IMG/VR virus record: IMGVR_UViG_3300021137_000001
Coordinates: 1-64,000 of that record
Direction: 5' to 3' (one strand)
DNA from: a virus
Length of the DNA stretch: 64,000 bases
Positions 35,602-44,803 of the stretch are shown here, in pieces (position 1 is the stretch's first letter; each line of letters opens with the position of its first letter). The translations under genes and the position numbers were made by a program. The notes below the pieces were generated by a model. That model was given only the letters and a program-made list of their open reading frames with translations, was not told the DNA's origin and searched no databases.

Positions 35602-36630
35602 ATGTCAAAAAACGTACTCGTAACGGGTGGCGCAGGTTTTGTAGCCCATCACGTTATTGAAAACTTACTTAGAAATACTGATTGGAATATTATCAGTCTT
35701 GATCGCTTAGATTTCTCAGGCAACTTAAATCGCCTTGCAGATATGATGGATCAATTTGATGCGACAACTAAAAAACGTGTACGGGTTGTGCATCACGATT
35801 TACGTGCAGAACTTAACTCAATGTTACAATATGATTTAGGTGATGTTAATCTTGTATTACACTTAGCGGCAGGTTCTCACGTTGATCGCAGTATTGCCGA
35901 TCCAATGAGCTTTGTGCTTGATAACGTTGTAGGTACTTGTAATATTCTAAACTATGCACGTACACTTCCTAACTTAGAACGCTTTATCTACTTCTCAACA
36001 GATGAGATCTTCGGCGCAGCTCCTCCTGGTATTAATTATGGTGAGCGCGACCGTTACAACTCAACTAACCCATACTCTGCTACTAAAGCAGGCGGTGAAG
36101 AACTTGCAGTTGCATACGAAAATACATATAAAATGCCAATCTTCATTACACACACGATGAACGTGTTTGGTGAAAGACAGCATCCAGAGAAATTTATCCC
36201 AATGTGTGTACGTAAAGTATTAGATGGTGACACAATTACTGTACATAGTGATGTTAGTCGCACAGTAGCAGGTAGTAGACATTATATCCATGCCGCAGAC
36301 GTTGCAGATGCAATGCACTTCTTGTTAAACTTAGATGATGCTAAACTTACTACTGACTTTGGCGGCGCCAAATGTCCTAAGTTCAACTTAGTAGGTAAAG
36401 AAGAAATCGATAATTTAACGCTTGCTAAAATTATTGCGCAAGTACAAGGCAAAGAACTAAAATACGAATTAGTGGATTGTCATAGTTCACGTCCAGGACA
36501 TGATTTACGTTATGCATTAAGTGGTGACTACATGCGCAGTTTAGGATGGGAACCAAAGTATTCATTAAGCCAACGTATTGGTGAAGTAGTTGAGTGGACA
36601 CTTGCAAATGAGAGATGGTTAAGATGCTAA
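35602..36630 (+). CDS. rfbB: dTDP-glucose 4,6-dehydratase
   Basis: 342-residue short-chain dehydrogenase/reductase. NAD-binding GGAGFVAHHV at the N terminus, FSTDEIFG at the active site, and Y158-x3-K162 in YSATK. HTMNVFGERQHPEKFIPM and SRHYIHAADVADAM match the RfbB type. It produces dTDP-4-keto-6-deoxyglucose. AAGGAA ribosome site. Overlaps the next gene by 16 bases. Confidence 0.88.
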   Translation: MSKNVLVTGGAGFVAHHVIENLLRNTDWNIISLDRLDFSGNLNRLADMMDQFDATTKKRVRVVHHDLRAELNSMLQYDLGDVNLVLHLAAGSHVDRSIADPMSFVLDNVVGTCNILNYARTLPNLERFIYFSTDEIFGAAPPGINYGERDRYNSTNPYSATKAGGEELAVAYENTYKMPIFITHTMNVFGERQHPEKFIPMCVRKVLDGDTITVHSDVSRTVAGSRHYIHAADVADAMHFLLNLDDAKLTTDFGGAKCPKFNLVGKEEIDNLTLAKIIAQVQGKELKYELVDCHSSRPGHDLRYALSGDYMRSLGWEPKYSLSQRIGEVVEWTLANERWLRC

Positions 36631-37286
36631 GAGATATATTTGATAATTTAGATTTACATTGCGGTAAATGGTCTGAGTACTTTGACATTTATGAACGACA
36701 TTTTGCAAAATATCAAAACAGAAAACCAGTTGTAGTCGAAGTTGGTATCTGTAGGGGCGGAAGTGCTGAGATGTGGAAGAAGTATTTTGGTACTGATGCT
36801 ACTATTGTCGGCATCGATGTTGATCCAGTGTCATTTGAACAACGCCATCAAACTGAAGGTTGCATACAAGTAAATGGCAATCAAGGTGACCCTGCATTTT
36901 GGCAAGAGTTTCTAAAAACATATCCGCAAATTGATGTGTTCTTAGACGATGGTGGTCATCATATGAGTCAACAGATTGTTACGTTGCAACAAGTATGGCC
37001 ACATATTGTTAATGGTGGTGTTTATATGTGTGAAGATACACATACTGCATACTGGCCAGAATATGGCGGCGGACTTAATAACCCACGTAGCTTTCTTGAA
37101 TATGCAAAACAAATTTCAGATACAATGAATGTTAATTACTATCGTGGCAATGACCGTCACCCTGATAATATTGCACTTGCTAAATTCTTTAAAGAACTAA
37201 CCGGCATGCATTTTTATGATAGCATTGTAGTAATGGACAAAAATGTCCGTAAAGAACAAATTCTTGTAACGAGTACACCAATATAA
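36615..37286 (+). CDS. sugar O-methyltransferase, MycE/TylF-like
   Basis: 223 residues. VVVEVGICRGGSAEMW is the SAM-binding motif I; VGIDVDP and VFLDDGGHHMSQQI hold probable metal/catalytic residues; EDTHTAYWPEYGGG is the hallmark of macrolide-sugar O-methyltransferases (MycE/CmcI group). ATG 36615 overlaps rfbB; ATG 36624 (MLRDIF) is an alternative. It probably methylates a deoxysugar made by the cassette. Confidence 0.82.
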   Translation: MVKMLRDIFDNLDLHCGKWSEYFDIYERHFAKYQNRKPVVVEVGICRGGSAEMWKKYFGTDATIVGIDVDPVSFEQRHQTEGCIQVNGNQGDPAFWQEFLKTYPQIDVFLDDGGHHMSQQIVTLQQVWPHIVNGGVYMCEDTHTAYWPEYGGGLNNPRSFLEYAKQISDTMNVNYYRGNDRHPDNIALAKFFKELTGMHFYDSIVVMDKNVRKEQILVTSTPI

Positions 37287-38023
37287 TGAAAAACACAGTC
37301 CTAGTAACATCGGCAGTATATACTAACTATGGTATATACGATACTAAACAGCGTATACAACAAACATTAGATACCGTTAAAAGCGCACGTAAGTATATCC
37401 CAGATTGTACTATTATTCTAATTGACAATAGCACTACTGCAATTGCGCAAGACGACAGTACAGAACTAAATGAACTAATTGATATTGTTGATTACTATAT
37501 CGACAATAGTGATGACAAAGACATACAGCACTTCCATAACAATATTACTAATTACGACATTGGTAAGAACTCAATGGAGTGTATTGGTATGTACAAAGCA
37601 CTTGCTTACATGTCGTCTAATGCAGAGATAATGGATATTATTACAAGCTCATCACGCATATTTAAACTTAGTGGTCGTTATCAAGTTACTGATAAGTTTG
37701 ACATTACTAAGTTTGATAATGAAACAACTGTGGACAAATATGTGTTTAAGAAGGCACAAGCAAGTTGGATTGCAGAAGCTGATACCGGTGTAACTACATT
37801 GTTACAAACTCGTCTGTGGTCATTTACTCCGAGTTTGTTTGTTGATACAGTTCAGTTGTTTCAAAACATTCTAAAAAATATGTTTTCTACTATTAATAAC
37901 GGCAAGTACATTGATGTCGAGCATAGTATGGCTAAGTTCATTCCAGCAGACAAGTTAGTTGAACTCGACACAGTTGGATTAATTGGTAATATTGCTCCAA
38001 ACGGTATGGTAGTAGTTGATTAG
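37286..38023 (+). CDS. probable glycosyltransferase-like protein
   Basis: 245 residues. TVLVTSAVYTN, then TLDTVKSARKYIPDCTIILIDNS resembles the start of a GT-A Rossmann-like fold; FKLSGRYQVTDKFDI is a motif seen in phage and viral glycosyltransferase-like proteins. No clear DxD. Starts on the last base of the previous gene. Inferred to transfer or handle the modified sugar. Confidence 0.55.
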   Translation: MKNTVLVTSAVYTNYGIYDTKQRIQQTLDTVKSARKYIPDCTIILIDNSTTAIAQDDSTELNELIDIVDYYIDNSDDKDIQHFHNNITNYDIGKNSMECIGMYKALAYMSSNAEIMDIITSSSRIFKLSGRYQVTDKFDITKFDNETTVDKYVFKKAQASWIAEADTGVTTLLQTRLWSFTPSLFVDTVQLFQNILKNMFSTINNGKYIDVEHSMAKFIPADKLVELDTVGLIGNIAPNGMVVVD

Positions 38024-38024
38024 C

Positions 38025-39227
38025 ATGGAACACGCAAAAGAACTTAACGAATGTTTATGTTGTGGAAGTAAACAGTTGACATTGGTGATGGATTTAGGCG
38101 AGCAACCACTTGCTAATAGCTTTATCGACGATACTGCTATTCCTGAATATATATTTCCATTACAAGTAAATCTTTGTACGGATTGTACTCATTTGCAATT
38201 AAGTCATGCAGTAAATCCAGACTTAATGTTTAAAAATTATCTATATGTAAGTGGTACAAGCAAAACATTGCGTGACTACTTTGATAGTTTTGCTAAGTCG
38301 ACGTTGGATTATTTTACAACACCACCAACGACTATGTTAGATATTGCATGCAATGATGGTTCGCAATTGAATTCATTTAAAGCATTAGGATTAAAAACAT
38401 ACGGAATTGATCCTGCTCGTAACTTGTATATGTTAAGTAGTGCCAAACATGAAGTGGTTTGTGATTACTTTACGGAAGAATATGTAGAGCATTTTAAATC
38501 TAAACATATAGATATTATTAACGCACAAAATGTATTTGCGCATACAAGTTATCCGTTAGAGTTTTTAATGATGTGTAAAGAAATTATGCATGACAATAGT
38601 CGCTTGTTCTTACAAACAAGTCAGGCTAACATGGTGCACAATGATGAATTTGATACTGTGTACCATGAGCATTTAAGTTTCTTTAATGTTGCAAGTATGC
38701 AGGCACTAGCTATTCGTGCAGGGCTGTATTTAATTGATGTAGAGAAAACTCCAATTCACGGAATTAGTTATAAATTTGTGTTTGCTACAGTGCCAGACTT
38801 TAAGTCGGGAGTCGAACAACACCTGGCAGAAGAACGTGCATGGGGATTACAAGAGATTGATACGTACACTACGTGGGCAGAAAAATGTCAACAAGGGGTT
38901 GATGTACTTAAAGAAAAGATTAAGGAATATCGAGCTGAAGGATATGTAATCGCTGGCTATGGTGCCGCTGCAAAAGGTATGACATTACTCAACTTTGGTA
39001 ATATACAATTAGATTTTATCATTGACGATAATCCATTGAAACAAAATTTGTTTACGCCAGGTATGCATATTCCTGTAGTATCAATTGACATACTTAAAGA
39101 AGTTGAAGATATGAATGTAGCATTTATTCCGCTAGCATGGAATTTCTTTGATGAAATAAGTGCAAACATTCGGCTAGTACGTAATAAAGAAGGTGACGTA
39201 TTTCTTAAATACGCACCAGGTAACTAA
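38025..39227 (+). CDS. sugar C-methyltransferase
   Basis: 400 residues from ATG 38025. The N-terminal zinc region CLCCGS and CTDCTHLQL is followed by LDIACNDGSQLNSFK (SAM motif I) and a C-terminal Rossmann-like third (VIAGYGAAAKGMTLLNF, then IDDNPLKQ), the domain order of NDP-hexose C-methyltransferases such as TylCIII/NovU. YHEHLSFFN is the conserved catalytic His region. With rfbB/rfbC it points to a branched methylated deoxysugar. Confidence 0.88.
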   Translation: MEHAKELNECLCCGSKQLTLVMDLGEQPLANSFIDDTAIPEYIFPLQVNLCTDCTHLQLSHAVNPDLMFKNYLYVSGTSKTLRDYFDSFAKSTLDYFTTPPTTMLDIACNDGSQLNSFKALGLKTYGIDPARNLYMLSSAKHEVVCDYFTEEYVEHFKSKHIDIINAQNVFAHTSYPLEFLMMCKEIMHDNSRLFLQTSQANMVHNDEFDTVYHEHLSFFNVASMQALAIRAGLYLIDVEKTPIHGISYKFVFATVPDFKSGVEQHLAEERAWGLQEIDTYTTWAEKCQQGVDVLKEKIKEYRAEGYVIAGYGAAAKGMTLLNFGNIQLDFIIDDNPLKQNLFTPGMHIPVVSIDILKEVEDMNVAFIPLAWNFFDEISANIRLVRNKEGDVFLKYAPGN

Positions 39228-39228
39228 T

Positions 39229-40008
39229 ATGAAGAAAACAGTTGTTTGTACTTTTTATAATGAAGAATATATATTACCGTGGTTTTTAAAACATAATCGT
39301 GAAGTGTTCGACCATGGCGTTATGATTGACTATCACAGCACCGACAGAAGTAGAGAAATTATTAAAGAACTATGCCCAACTTGGGATATAGTAATGAGTC
39401 GAAACTTTGATTTCCAAGCCGATAAAGTAGATCGAGAAATAATGGATGTTGAGAACCAATTTGATGGTTGGAAGATGTGCCTTAACGCAACTGAATTGTT
39501 AGTAGGTGATTATTCTATATTAGGTGATCAACCTGGGCAATTTCTTGTGCCAAGTGTGTTTATGGTTGATTGCGATAAAGAACGACTAGTTACACATGAT
39601 CTTCCTTTATATGAACAAAAGACTTTTGGATTTACATTTGATACACAGCAAAACTTTTTAGAACGACGGGCTCGCAGCATACATAGTATACCTGTGCAAT
39701 ACGCACTTCAATCTACAGTTGAGTGTATGGGTCCGGGAAGACATTTTAACAAGTACACAACGGATAAGTTAGCAGTATTTTATTACGGTTGGGCTCCATT
39801 GGATGAACAGGGTATGAAACGTAAGTTACAAATCCAAACACAAACTCCTTTACATGATAGACAACGCGGATGGGGATTTCATCACATAACAAACAAAGAA
39901 ACAGTCGAGTATAGATTAGAAAATGAATTTATACCACGCAGTCGAGACTTAACACAGGAAATTGCAAAATATGTCACTAAACATAAAAATCTTTCAAATA
40001 TACTTTAA
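39229..40008 (+). CDS. glycosyltransferase, GT2/GT92-like
   Basis: 259 residues from ATG 39229. VVCTFYNEEYILPWFLKHN then MIDYHSTDRSREII match GT-A enzymes of the Glyco_tranf_2_4/GT92 sort; FLVPSVFMVDCDKERLV and HFNKYTTDKLAVFYYGW follow. It likely transfers a sugar onto a phage or host glycan. Its end overlaps the next gene by 38 bases. Confidence 0.75.
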   Translation: MKKTVVCTFYNEEYILPWFLKHNREVFDHGVMIDYHSTDRSREIIKELCPTWDIVMSRNFDFQADKVDREIMDVENQFDGWKMCLNATELLVGDYSILGDQPGQFLVPSVFMVDCDKERLVTHDLPLYEQKTFGFTFDTQQNFLERRARSIHSIPVQYALQSTVECMGPGRHFNKYTTDKLAVFYYGWAPLDEQGMKRKLQIQTQTPLHDRQRGWGFHHITNKETVEYRLENEFIPRSRDLTQEIAKYVTKHKNLSNIL

Positions 40009-40804
40009 GCCAGAACAAGTTGCAACGTTAGATCCAGCATTTACTCCACTTGATAACACAGTAAACCTTAAACCAGAGTTGCGCGAGTGGGCAATATGGG
40101 AACAGGAATATGAACGTATATGTGCAGAAGGATTGGACTACTGGGGCTTTGTATCTTGGAAGTTTAAAGAGAAAACAAATCTAAGCGGTGAACAGTTACT
40201 GGCTTTTATTACTGATAATCCCGGTGCTGACTTATACTTTGTTAACCCATGCTTAGTAAATGAAGCGTTATTTGCTAACAGTTGGGAACAAGGCGATATA
40301 CACCACCCTAACATCTCTGCAATTGGCAACAGCTTTCTAACTAAGATCGGTTACGAAGATGTTGATGTACGCAGTATGGTACTTGATCGTAACTGTACTA
40401 TGTTTGCTAACTACATTGTTGGTAGTAGAGCATTCTGGGATAAGTTTATGACATTTACACGTCGACTATTTACAGAAGCAGAAAAAGACCCTGTGTTCAA
40501 ACAGCAAGTATTTGGTGAGGGTATGAGTAACTATGCGCATGATAAAACTCTACCTAACTTTACATTTTTAATTGAACGCTTAATCCCAACGTTTATTGAT
40601 CTTGAGAAGATTTCTGCACTTGCATACCAATACACGCCAGAAACTATACTTGAAAAATATCAGCCATATTTAGGCGAGTTACGAGCATTATCGAACCTAA
40701 AAGTACTCATAAATCAGTATAATAGTGATGATTTGTACGACATTTGGAACCATTATAGACATAGCCTACTACAGCGTCACCCTGGGATATTGGGGTTAGA
40801 ATGA
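39971..40804 (+). CDS. hypothetical protein of the glycan cassette
   Basis: 277 residues from ATG 39971. IKIFQIYFKPEQVATL, then DYWGFVSWKFKEKT and YFVNPCLVNEALFANSWEQG are distinctive Trp/Tyr-rich segments; RAFWDKFMTFTRRLF is helical. No catalytic signature recognised. Gene order (overlapping a glycosyltransferase) implies a linked step in glycan synthesis. Confidence 0.6.
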   Translation: MSLNIKIFQIYFKPEQVATLDPAFTPLDNTVNLKPELREWAIWEQEYERICAEGLDYWGFVSWKFKEKTNLSGEQLLAFITDNPGADLYFVNPCLVNEALFANSWEQGDIHHPNISAIGNSFLTKIGYEDVDVRSMVLDRNCTMFANYIVGSRAFWDKFMTFTRRLFTEAEKDPVFKQQVFGEGMSNYAHDKTLPNFTFLIERLIPTFIDLEKISALAYQYTPETILEKYQPYLGELRALSNLKVLINQYNSDDLYDIWNHYRHSLLQRHPGILGLE

Positions 40805-41307
40805 GTTTAACTAGTAAAAAAATTATTAAGATCGAGCCAATAAATCCGACATTTTCGATAACTTGGTTTTTAGGATTAAGATGTAACTTTGATTGTATGT
40901 ATTGCCCTGACAAATATCATAATTTAACTGATAAGGATCTGACATTAGCTGAATTGCAACATAAATGGGAGATAATTTTTGCAAAAACACAAAAGCGTGG
41001 ATTAAAATATAAATTAGCATTCACTGGCGGTGAAGTTACTGCTAATAAAAATTTCCTACCTTTCTTACAATGGCTTGATACAAATTATAAGGAATATATT
41101 TCCGAAACAGGATTCACTACAAATGGATCCGCTAGTAAACAATATTACTTAACTGCAATATCAATTGATATAATTTCATTTATTAGTTTTTCAACGCACA
41201 GTGAATTTTTTAATGAACATAAATTTTTTGATACAATAATAGCAGTTCATCGAATAGCAACAATGATCCGTAAAAGTATACATGTTAATGTTATGAATGA
41301 ATATTAG
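40801..41307 (+). CDS. N-terminal fragment of a radical-SAM protein
   Basis: 168 residues with cluster C28-x3-C32-x2-C35 in CNFDCMYC and a TGGEVT motif near residue 75. It stops after VNVMNEY, much shorter than normal radical-SAM enzymes (300-450 residues). The downstream bases continue the family only in other reading frames, so this is the front of a broken gene. Confidence 0.75.
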   Translation: MSLTSKKIIKIEPINPTFSITWFLGLRCNFDCMYCPDKYHNLTDKDLTLAELQHKWEIIFAKTQKRGLKYKLAFTGGEVTANKNFLPFLQWLDTNYKEYISETGFTTNGSASKQYYLTAISIDIISFISFSTHSEFFNEHKFFDTIIAVHRIATMIRKSIHVNVMNEY

Positions 41308-41439
41308 AGCACTGAAAAATCTACAATATATTGCAACTTTTTAAAAGAGAAAAAATCAATCATAGTCTTAATGAAATCGAATACAGTCTTAAAATTAGAG
41401 ATACTATAAAACTTAATCCTAATAAAAAGGAGTTTAATT

Positions 41440-41739
41440 TTGACAGTCAATGATCGTAATTATAATTCAAAAGTTACATTTGATGATAATACTACGGCAC
41501 TAATATATGTTAGTAGATTACATAATGAGGGGCTTGATCATTGGCAAGGTTGGCACTGTGACGCAGGGGTCAATTATATTTACATTTATCAGAATGAAGT
41601 ATATGGCGGTGAATGTCAAAATGATAGGCTAGGCATATTGGATCAAGAATGGGACTTAATTGATTATTATACCATTTGTAATTTAGATAGGTGTAGCGGC
41701 TGCACCAATGATTTGATGCAGAAAAAGCAGAAACCGTAG
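41440..41739 (+). CDS. C-terminal Cys-rich fragment of the radical-SAM gene
   Basis: 99 residues from TTG 41440, 11 bases after AAGGAG. GWHCDAGVNYIYIYQNEVYGG then ECQNDRLG and CNLDRCSGCTNDLMQKK look like the auxiliary iron-sulfur part of a SPASM protein. An independent small protein with its own ribosome site is possible but less likely than a remnant. Confidence 0.6.
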   Translation: MTVNDRNYNSKVTFDDNTTALIYVSRLHNEGLDHWQGWHCDAGVNYIYIYQNEVYGGECQNDRLGILDQEWDLIDYYTICNLDRCSGCTNDLMQKKQKP

Positions 41740-41820
41740 TTATCCCAACCTACATAAAGTAAAGTATATAGTAAACCATAGGAACACATGGACTATATAT
41801 AATACACAAGGAGGATTCTT

Positions 41821-42036
41821 ATGCGCAAACCAGAAGAAGCCACATTGCAACAAGCAACACCCGCCAGAGATTATTATTGTGCGGGAAGGAAGTGTAAGAT
41901 AAGTAATACGTGCCACAGACACACAGCAAGTCTAGAAGTTGCAGAACCCAGATGTAGTGATTATGATCTACTGATGATTCAAGAGCAACCAGCTACTTGC
42001 AGATTTTATACAATTCAAAGAAAGACATCAACTTAG
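41821..42036 (+). CDS. small Cys-rich protein
   Basis: 71 residues, strong AAGGAGGATTCTT ribosome site. Five Cys residues (YYCAGRKCKISNTCHRH, PRCSDYD, TCRFYTIQ) suggest metal binding or disulfides. A TATAAT (41798-41803) is just upstream without a clear -35. It precedes the lysin gene. Unknown. Confidence 0.6.
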   Translation: MRKPEEATLQQATPARDYYCAGRKCKISNTCHRHTASLEVAEPRCSDYDLLMIQEQPATCRFYTIQRKTST

Positions 42037-42084
42037 TAACACGTCTGTAAGAAATACGCAATAACTTAATAGGAGGTATCTACT

Positions 42085-42600
42085 ATGAGCAGTTTCGTCT
42101 ACTCAAAAATAGCATTCATGGCCATTATGTCATTAGTTATAATTACTGCCAACGCAGAAGAAGCAATATCAGTCGCAACACAAAAACAATTAACTTGTTT
42201 AGCACAAAACATCTACCACGAAGCCGGAAACGAAAGTTTAGCTGGCAAAGTAGCAGTGGCTCAAGTAACAATCAATCGCGCTAAAAGCGGAGACTTCCCA
42301 CGTACAATATGTGGTGTAGTTAATCAAAAAATAGTAATAGCAGATAAAACAATATGTCAGTTCTCGTGGGTATGCGATCCGCTTGCTCACGGACAACGCA
42401 TATATTCTGCAGCATGGAAAGAAAGCTACACAATAGCACAAAACGTATTGTTCGAAGGACTACGCATTGAGTCATTGGGTACAGAAGCATTGTACTTTCA
42501 TAATGCATCTGCCAACCCACGATGGGGACTTGCAAAACTTGATCGCATTGGCGGGCATACATTTTACAGCGCAGACAAAGTAAAAGTAGCAGCCAGATAA
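42085..42600 (+). CDS. cell wall hydrolase (SleB/CwlJ type) with signal peptide
   Basis: 171 residues. Residues 1-24 form a signal peptide (hydrophobic AFMAIMSLVIITANA, cleavage after ANA). The catalytic domain begins with CLAQNIYHEAGNESLAGKVAV (catalytic Glu in HEAGNE), then VAQVTINRAKSGDFP, CQFSWVCDP and ALYFHN. It is the Hydrolase_2 family that cuts peptidoglycan. Most likely the endolysin or a lysis aid. SD AGGAGGT. Followed closely by an early promoter. Confidence 0.88.
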   Translation: MSSFVYSKIAFMAIMSLVIITANAEEAISVATQKQLTCLAQNIYHEAGNESLAGKVAVAQVTINRAKSGDFPRTICGVVNQKIVIADKTICQFSWVCDPLAHGQRIYSAAWKESYTIAQNVLFEGLRIESLGTEALYFHNASANPRWGLAKLDRIGGHTFYSADKVKVAAR

Positions 42601-42603
42601 TGC

Positions 42604-42632
42604 TTGACACTTTCACTAAATTCAAGTATACT
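42604..42632 (+). promoter_or_regulatory. early promoter
   Basis: TTGACA (42604-42609), 17 bases, TATACT (42627-42632), directly after the lysin stop. Confidence 0.75.
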
Positions 42633-42657
42633 ATGTTTTTAGTGAAGGAGAGTTAAA

Positions 42658-43140
42658 ATTAAAATTGGATTCAGTTTTGGAAGATGCTTGCGAGATTTAG
42701 TCAACGGCACAGTTAAACTTGAAGATGTTATGTGCATCATTGCACGTACACATATGATTACAGAAGAACACGTTAAGAATGTGATTAAAGAATACACATA
42801 TCGACGTGATTACTTATACGGGCTTGACTCAGCAGAGTGTGAACGTATTGGACTCGAACTATGGAAGTCCGGTAAAATACTCGAGCCACGTGCTAACGGT
42901 ATTAGTGCTAGCTCAGTACCGCGTGATTATATCTGGATGGATTTATACCCAACAGAAGCAGACGTTACAAGTGATGGCGTTAAAGAAGCATGGGAAACAT
43001 ATCGTCTTATGATTGCGCTTACTGAACAACTACCCGAACCAAATGAGCAAGTGTATCATCACAGTTCAAAGTTTGTAAGCGAAAATGAGCGTGGCACCTT
43101 TGATGACATTGACCCCGCTATACTTGCGGCATTAATTTAA
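42658..43140 (+). CDS. hypothetical protein with predicted ATT start codon
   Basis: About 160 residues. GAAGGAG at 42643-42649 sits eight bases before an in-frame ATT at 42658, giving (M)KIGFSFGRCLRDLVNG. The first ATG or GTG/TTG in frame is TTG 42688, 38 bases after the ribosome site. Helical protein with HVKNVIKEYTYRRDYLYGL and DAECERIGLELWKSG-like segments; no family recognised. A strong early promoter precedes it. The protein is likely real; the ATT start is an inference. Confidence 0.6.
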   Translation: MKIGFSFGRCLRDLVNGTVKLEDVMCIIARTHMITEEHVKNVIKEYTYRRDYLYGLDSAECERIGLELWKSGKILEPRANGISASSVPRDYIWMDLYPTEADVTSDGVKEAWETYRLMIALTEQLPEPNEQVYHHSSKFVSENERGTFDDIDPAILAALI

Positions 43141-43147
43141 CTAAATA
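43141..43147 (+). promoter_or_regulatory. late promoter element
   Basis: CTAAATA, 46 bases before the ATG at 43194. Preceded by the stop codon of the upstream gene. Confidence 0.35.
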
Positions 43148-43193
43148 TTTACATGGTGACAAAATTACCGTGCAAATTACAAAGGGACATACA

Positions 43194-43319
43194 ATGTCGA
43201 ACACTACAGATACAAACTTACCAACTCCCCCAGAAGAACCAACTCCCTCAACTGTCTGCCAACCAGGTGATACAGAATGCGTTAAACGCTTAATTGAAGC
43301 TTTTTCGGACTGTGATTAA
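43194..43319 (+). CDS. small Pro/Thr-rich protein
   Basis: 41 residues: MSNTTDTNLPTPPEEP then VCQPGDTECVKRLIEAFSDCD. AAGGGACATACA ribosome site. Three Cys residues in the last 22. Too short for family assignment. Its end faces the minus-strand cassette. Confidence 0.5.
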   Translation: MSNTTDTNLPTPPEEPTPSTVCQPGDTECVKRLIEAFSDCD

Positions 43320-43320
43320 A

Positions 43321-43650
43321 TTATAGATTATCTGGCCAGTCACGATATAATGCATGTTGGATATTGCCTTTAACAAACTGATTAAAACTTCTATGTTTAG
43401 ATTCTAGTTCACCTTCTAACGGAGCAACACGTTTAAACGCATTGTCCAGTTGCGCCATATCTTTAAATTCCATCATAATATGCCACTCTGGAATATCCAG
43501 GCTTCGAAATCCCATCTTACAACGTGTAATACGATAGCTAACTAATTTATCCTCGTTAACTAAATGTTGTAAAAATCCTTTCATATTATTGACCCAGTCT
43601 AAATCACTGATGTCGCCTTCTTTGTCTGCCCATATATGATAAATGTCCAT
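43321..43650 (-). CDS. hypothetical protein of the amidinotransferase cassette
   Basis: 109 residues, last gene of the minus-strand unit. MDIYHIWADKEG, then SYRITRCKMGFRSLDIPEWHIMMEFKDMAQLD fits a ferredoxin-like alpha/beta dimer fold. It lies one base beyond the amidinotransferase stop. Function not recognised. Confidence 0.65.
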   Translation of the reverse strand: MDIYHIWADKEGDISDLDWVNNMKGFLQHLVNEDKLVSYRITRCKMGFRSLDIPEWHIMMEFKDMAQLDNAFKRVAPLEGELESKHRSFNQFVKGNIQHALYRDWPDNL

Positions 43651-43651
43651 C

Positions 43652-44803
43652 TTAACTCCTCTCCGGAAAATAGTCTTTTATTGTACCTTCTCTATGCAAG
43701 TCACTTGTAATACAATGGAGGCCGCCATCCCAAAAATATCTATGTCGAAAATTGACAACATGAGGAGTAATTCCGTGCCGAACAAATGCCTCAAATACAT
43801 GTTCATTGTAATTATTACACACTACATTATGCTCATCTATAACCAACATATTGACATCAAATACAGTTTCTTCTACATAACCAACCCAATGCCCTAACCA
43901 TTGCTCGACAAAATCAGTAAATTCATCATTTAGTTCTTCTCCCGGAACCCACCACTTACCATAATTTTTTTCTTTAAGATCTAAAAATGGTTTAACAGCC
44001 GCCCAACTTTGACCTGGTAAATAAACAACTTCCCAGTCTGGGAATGTTTCGGCATACGTCGGAACATCCCTCAGACTTATAATCAGTCCTGGTTTAACCG
44101 GACAGTATGTGCTATCCATGTGTCCACCAGTATTAATAACACGGCACCGGTATTCTGAGAAAAAATTACTATATTTTTTTTTAATTTCTAATAGATCATC
44201 ATTGTAATTTTCAGTGCCAAAATATAAATCTCGACCAACTCTGGTAGTCATAGCACGGTTCAACAGTGCTGGTCCCGATCCGTCTGACATCGGTTGTTCA
44301 CTTATTATATTTCCTTGTGCGGATATTTTTTGAAATATATGGTTGTATTCTTGTGAAATAGTCACCCGATGTTTATTAATAATTGACTGTACTTCTTGTT
44401 TAATAATATCGGGTAATATATTATATTCATCTACAGTAGATATTTTTGGCCAATCATCTGCTGCAATACTTTGATATACCTGCACCTCGGTGCACCAATT
44501 ATGATAAAAAGTTTCACCAATCATAACTGAAAAATCACATGGAGTCATTGGTGGGGGTAGATATCTCCCATCCTTTAAATATACACTAAAATCTTCATTA
44601 ATTATAGGTCTGAGTACTTCGACCCCAAATGATTCTAATAGAATGATTAATTTTTGATAATCTTCTTCTGTTTCGACGGCAATGCGTTCCATAACAGAAC
44701 GCACACGTATATTTTTAATAAATGAATAAAATTCAGGAGGATAGCTACGTCCTACTATGCAGACCTTAAGTGGATCCCAATGTTGATAAACTGAATATGT
44801 CAT
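43652..44803 (-). CDS. amidinotransferase-family (pentein) enzyme
   Basis: 383 residues of the glycine/arginine amidinotransferase type. Catalytic His228 and Asp230 lie in NTGGHMDSTYCPVKPG and the nucleophile Cys364 in FWDGGLHCITSDLHREG; TPCDF (residues 87-91) and MLVIDEHNVVCNNYN are other conserved parts. The enzyme would move an amidino group from arginine to an amine, or deiminate a guanidino compound. Overlaps the acetyltransferase-like gene by four bases (ATGA). Uncommon in phages. The substrate is unknown. Confidence 0.82.
   Translation of the reverse strand: MTYSVYQHWDPLKVCIVGRSYPPEFYSFIKNIRVRSVMERIAVETEEDYQKLIILLESFGVEVLRPIINEDFSVYLKDGRYLPPPMTPCDFSVMIGETFYHNWCTEVQVYQSIAADDWPKISTVDEYNILPDIIKQEVQSIINKHRVTISQEYNHIFQKISAQGNIISEQPMSDGSGPALLNRAMTTRVGRDLYFGTENYNDDLLEIKKKYSNFFSEYRCRVINTGGHMDSTYCPVKPGLIISLRDVPTYAETFPDWEVVYLPGQSWAAVKPFLDLKEKNYGKWWVPGEELNDEFTDFVEQWLGHWVGYVEETVFDVNMLVIDEHNVVCNNYNEHVFEAFVRHGITPHVVNFRHRYFWDGGLHCITSDLHREGTIKDYFPERS

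Larger units (their letters stand above)
40801..41739 (+). pseudogene. frameshifted radical-SAM/SPASM-like gene
   Basis: Reading successive frames gives a continuous-looking protein: the N-terminal part to 41307; then NIRALKNLQYIATF (about 41292-41342) in a second frame; then KREKINHSLNEIEYSLKIRD and LNPNKKEFNFD (about 41343-41450) in a third; then VNDRNYNSKVTFDD onward to 41739. The end carries Cys residues resembling a SPASM-type auxiliary cluster. At least three indels are required. It may be genuine decay or assembly errors in an AT-rich stretch. The only such break in the window. Confidence 0.65.

Noticed and set aside
41796-41803. TATAAT before the Cys-rich 71-residue gene
   Set aside because: No matching -35 at 17 bases (reads ACCATA). 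Left as a possible weak or activated promoter only, not annotated.
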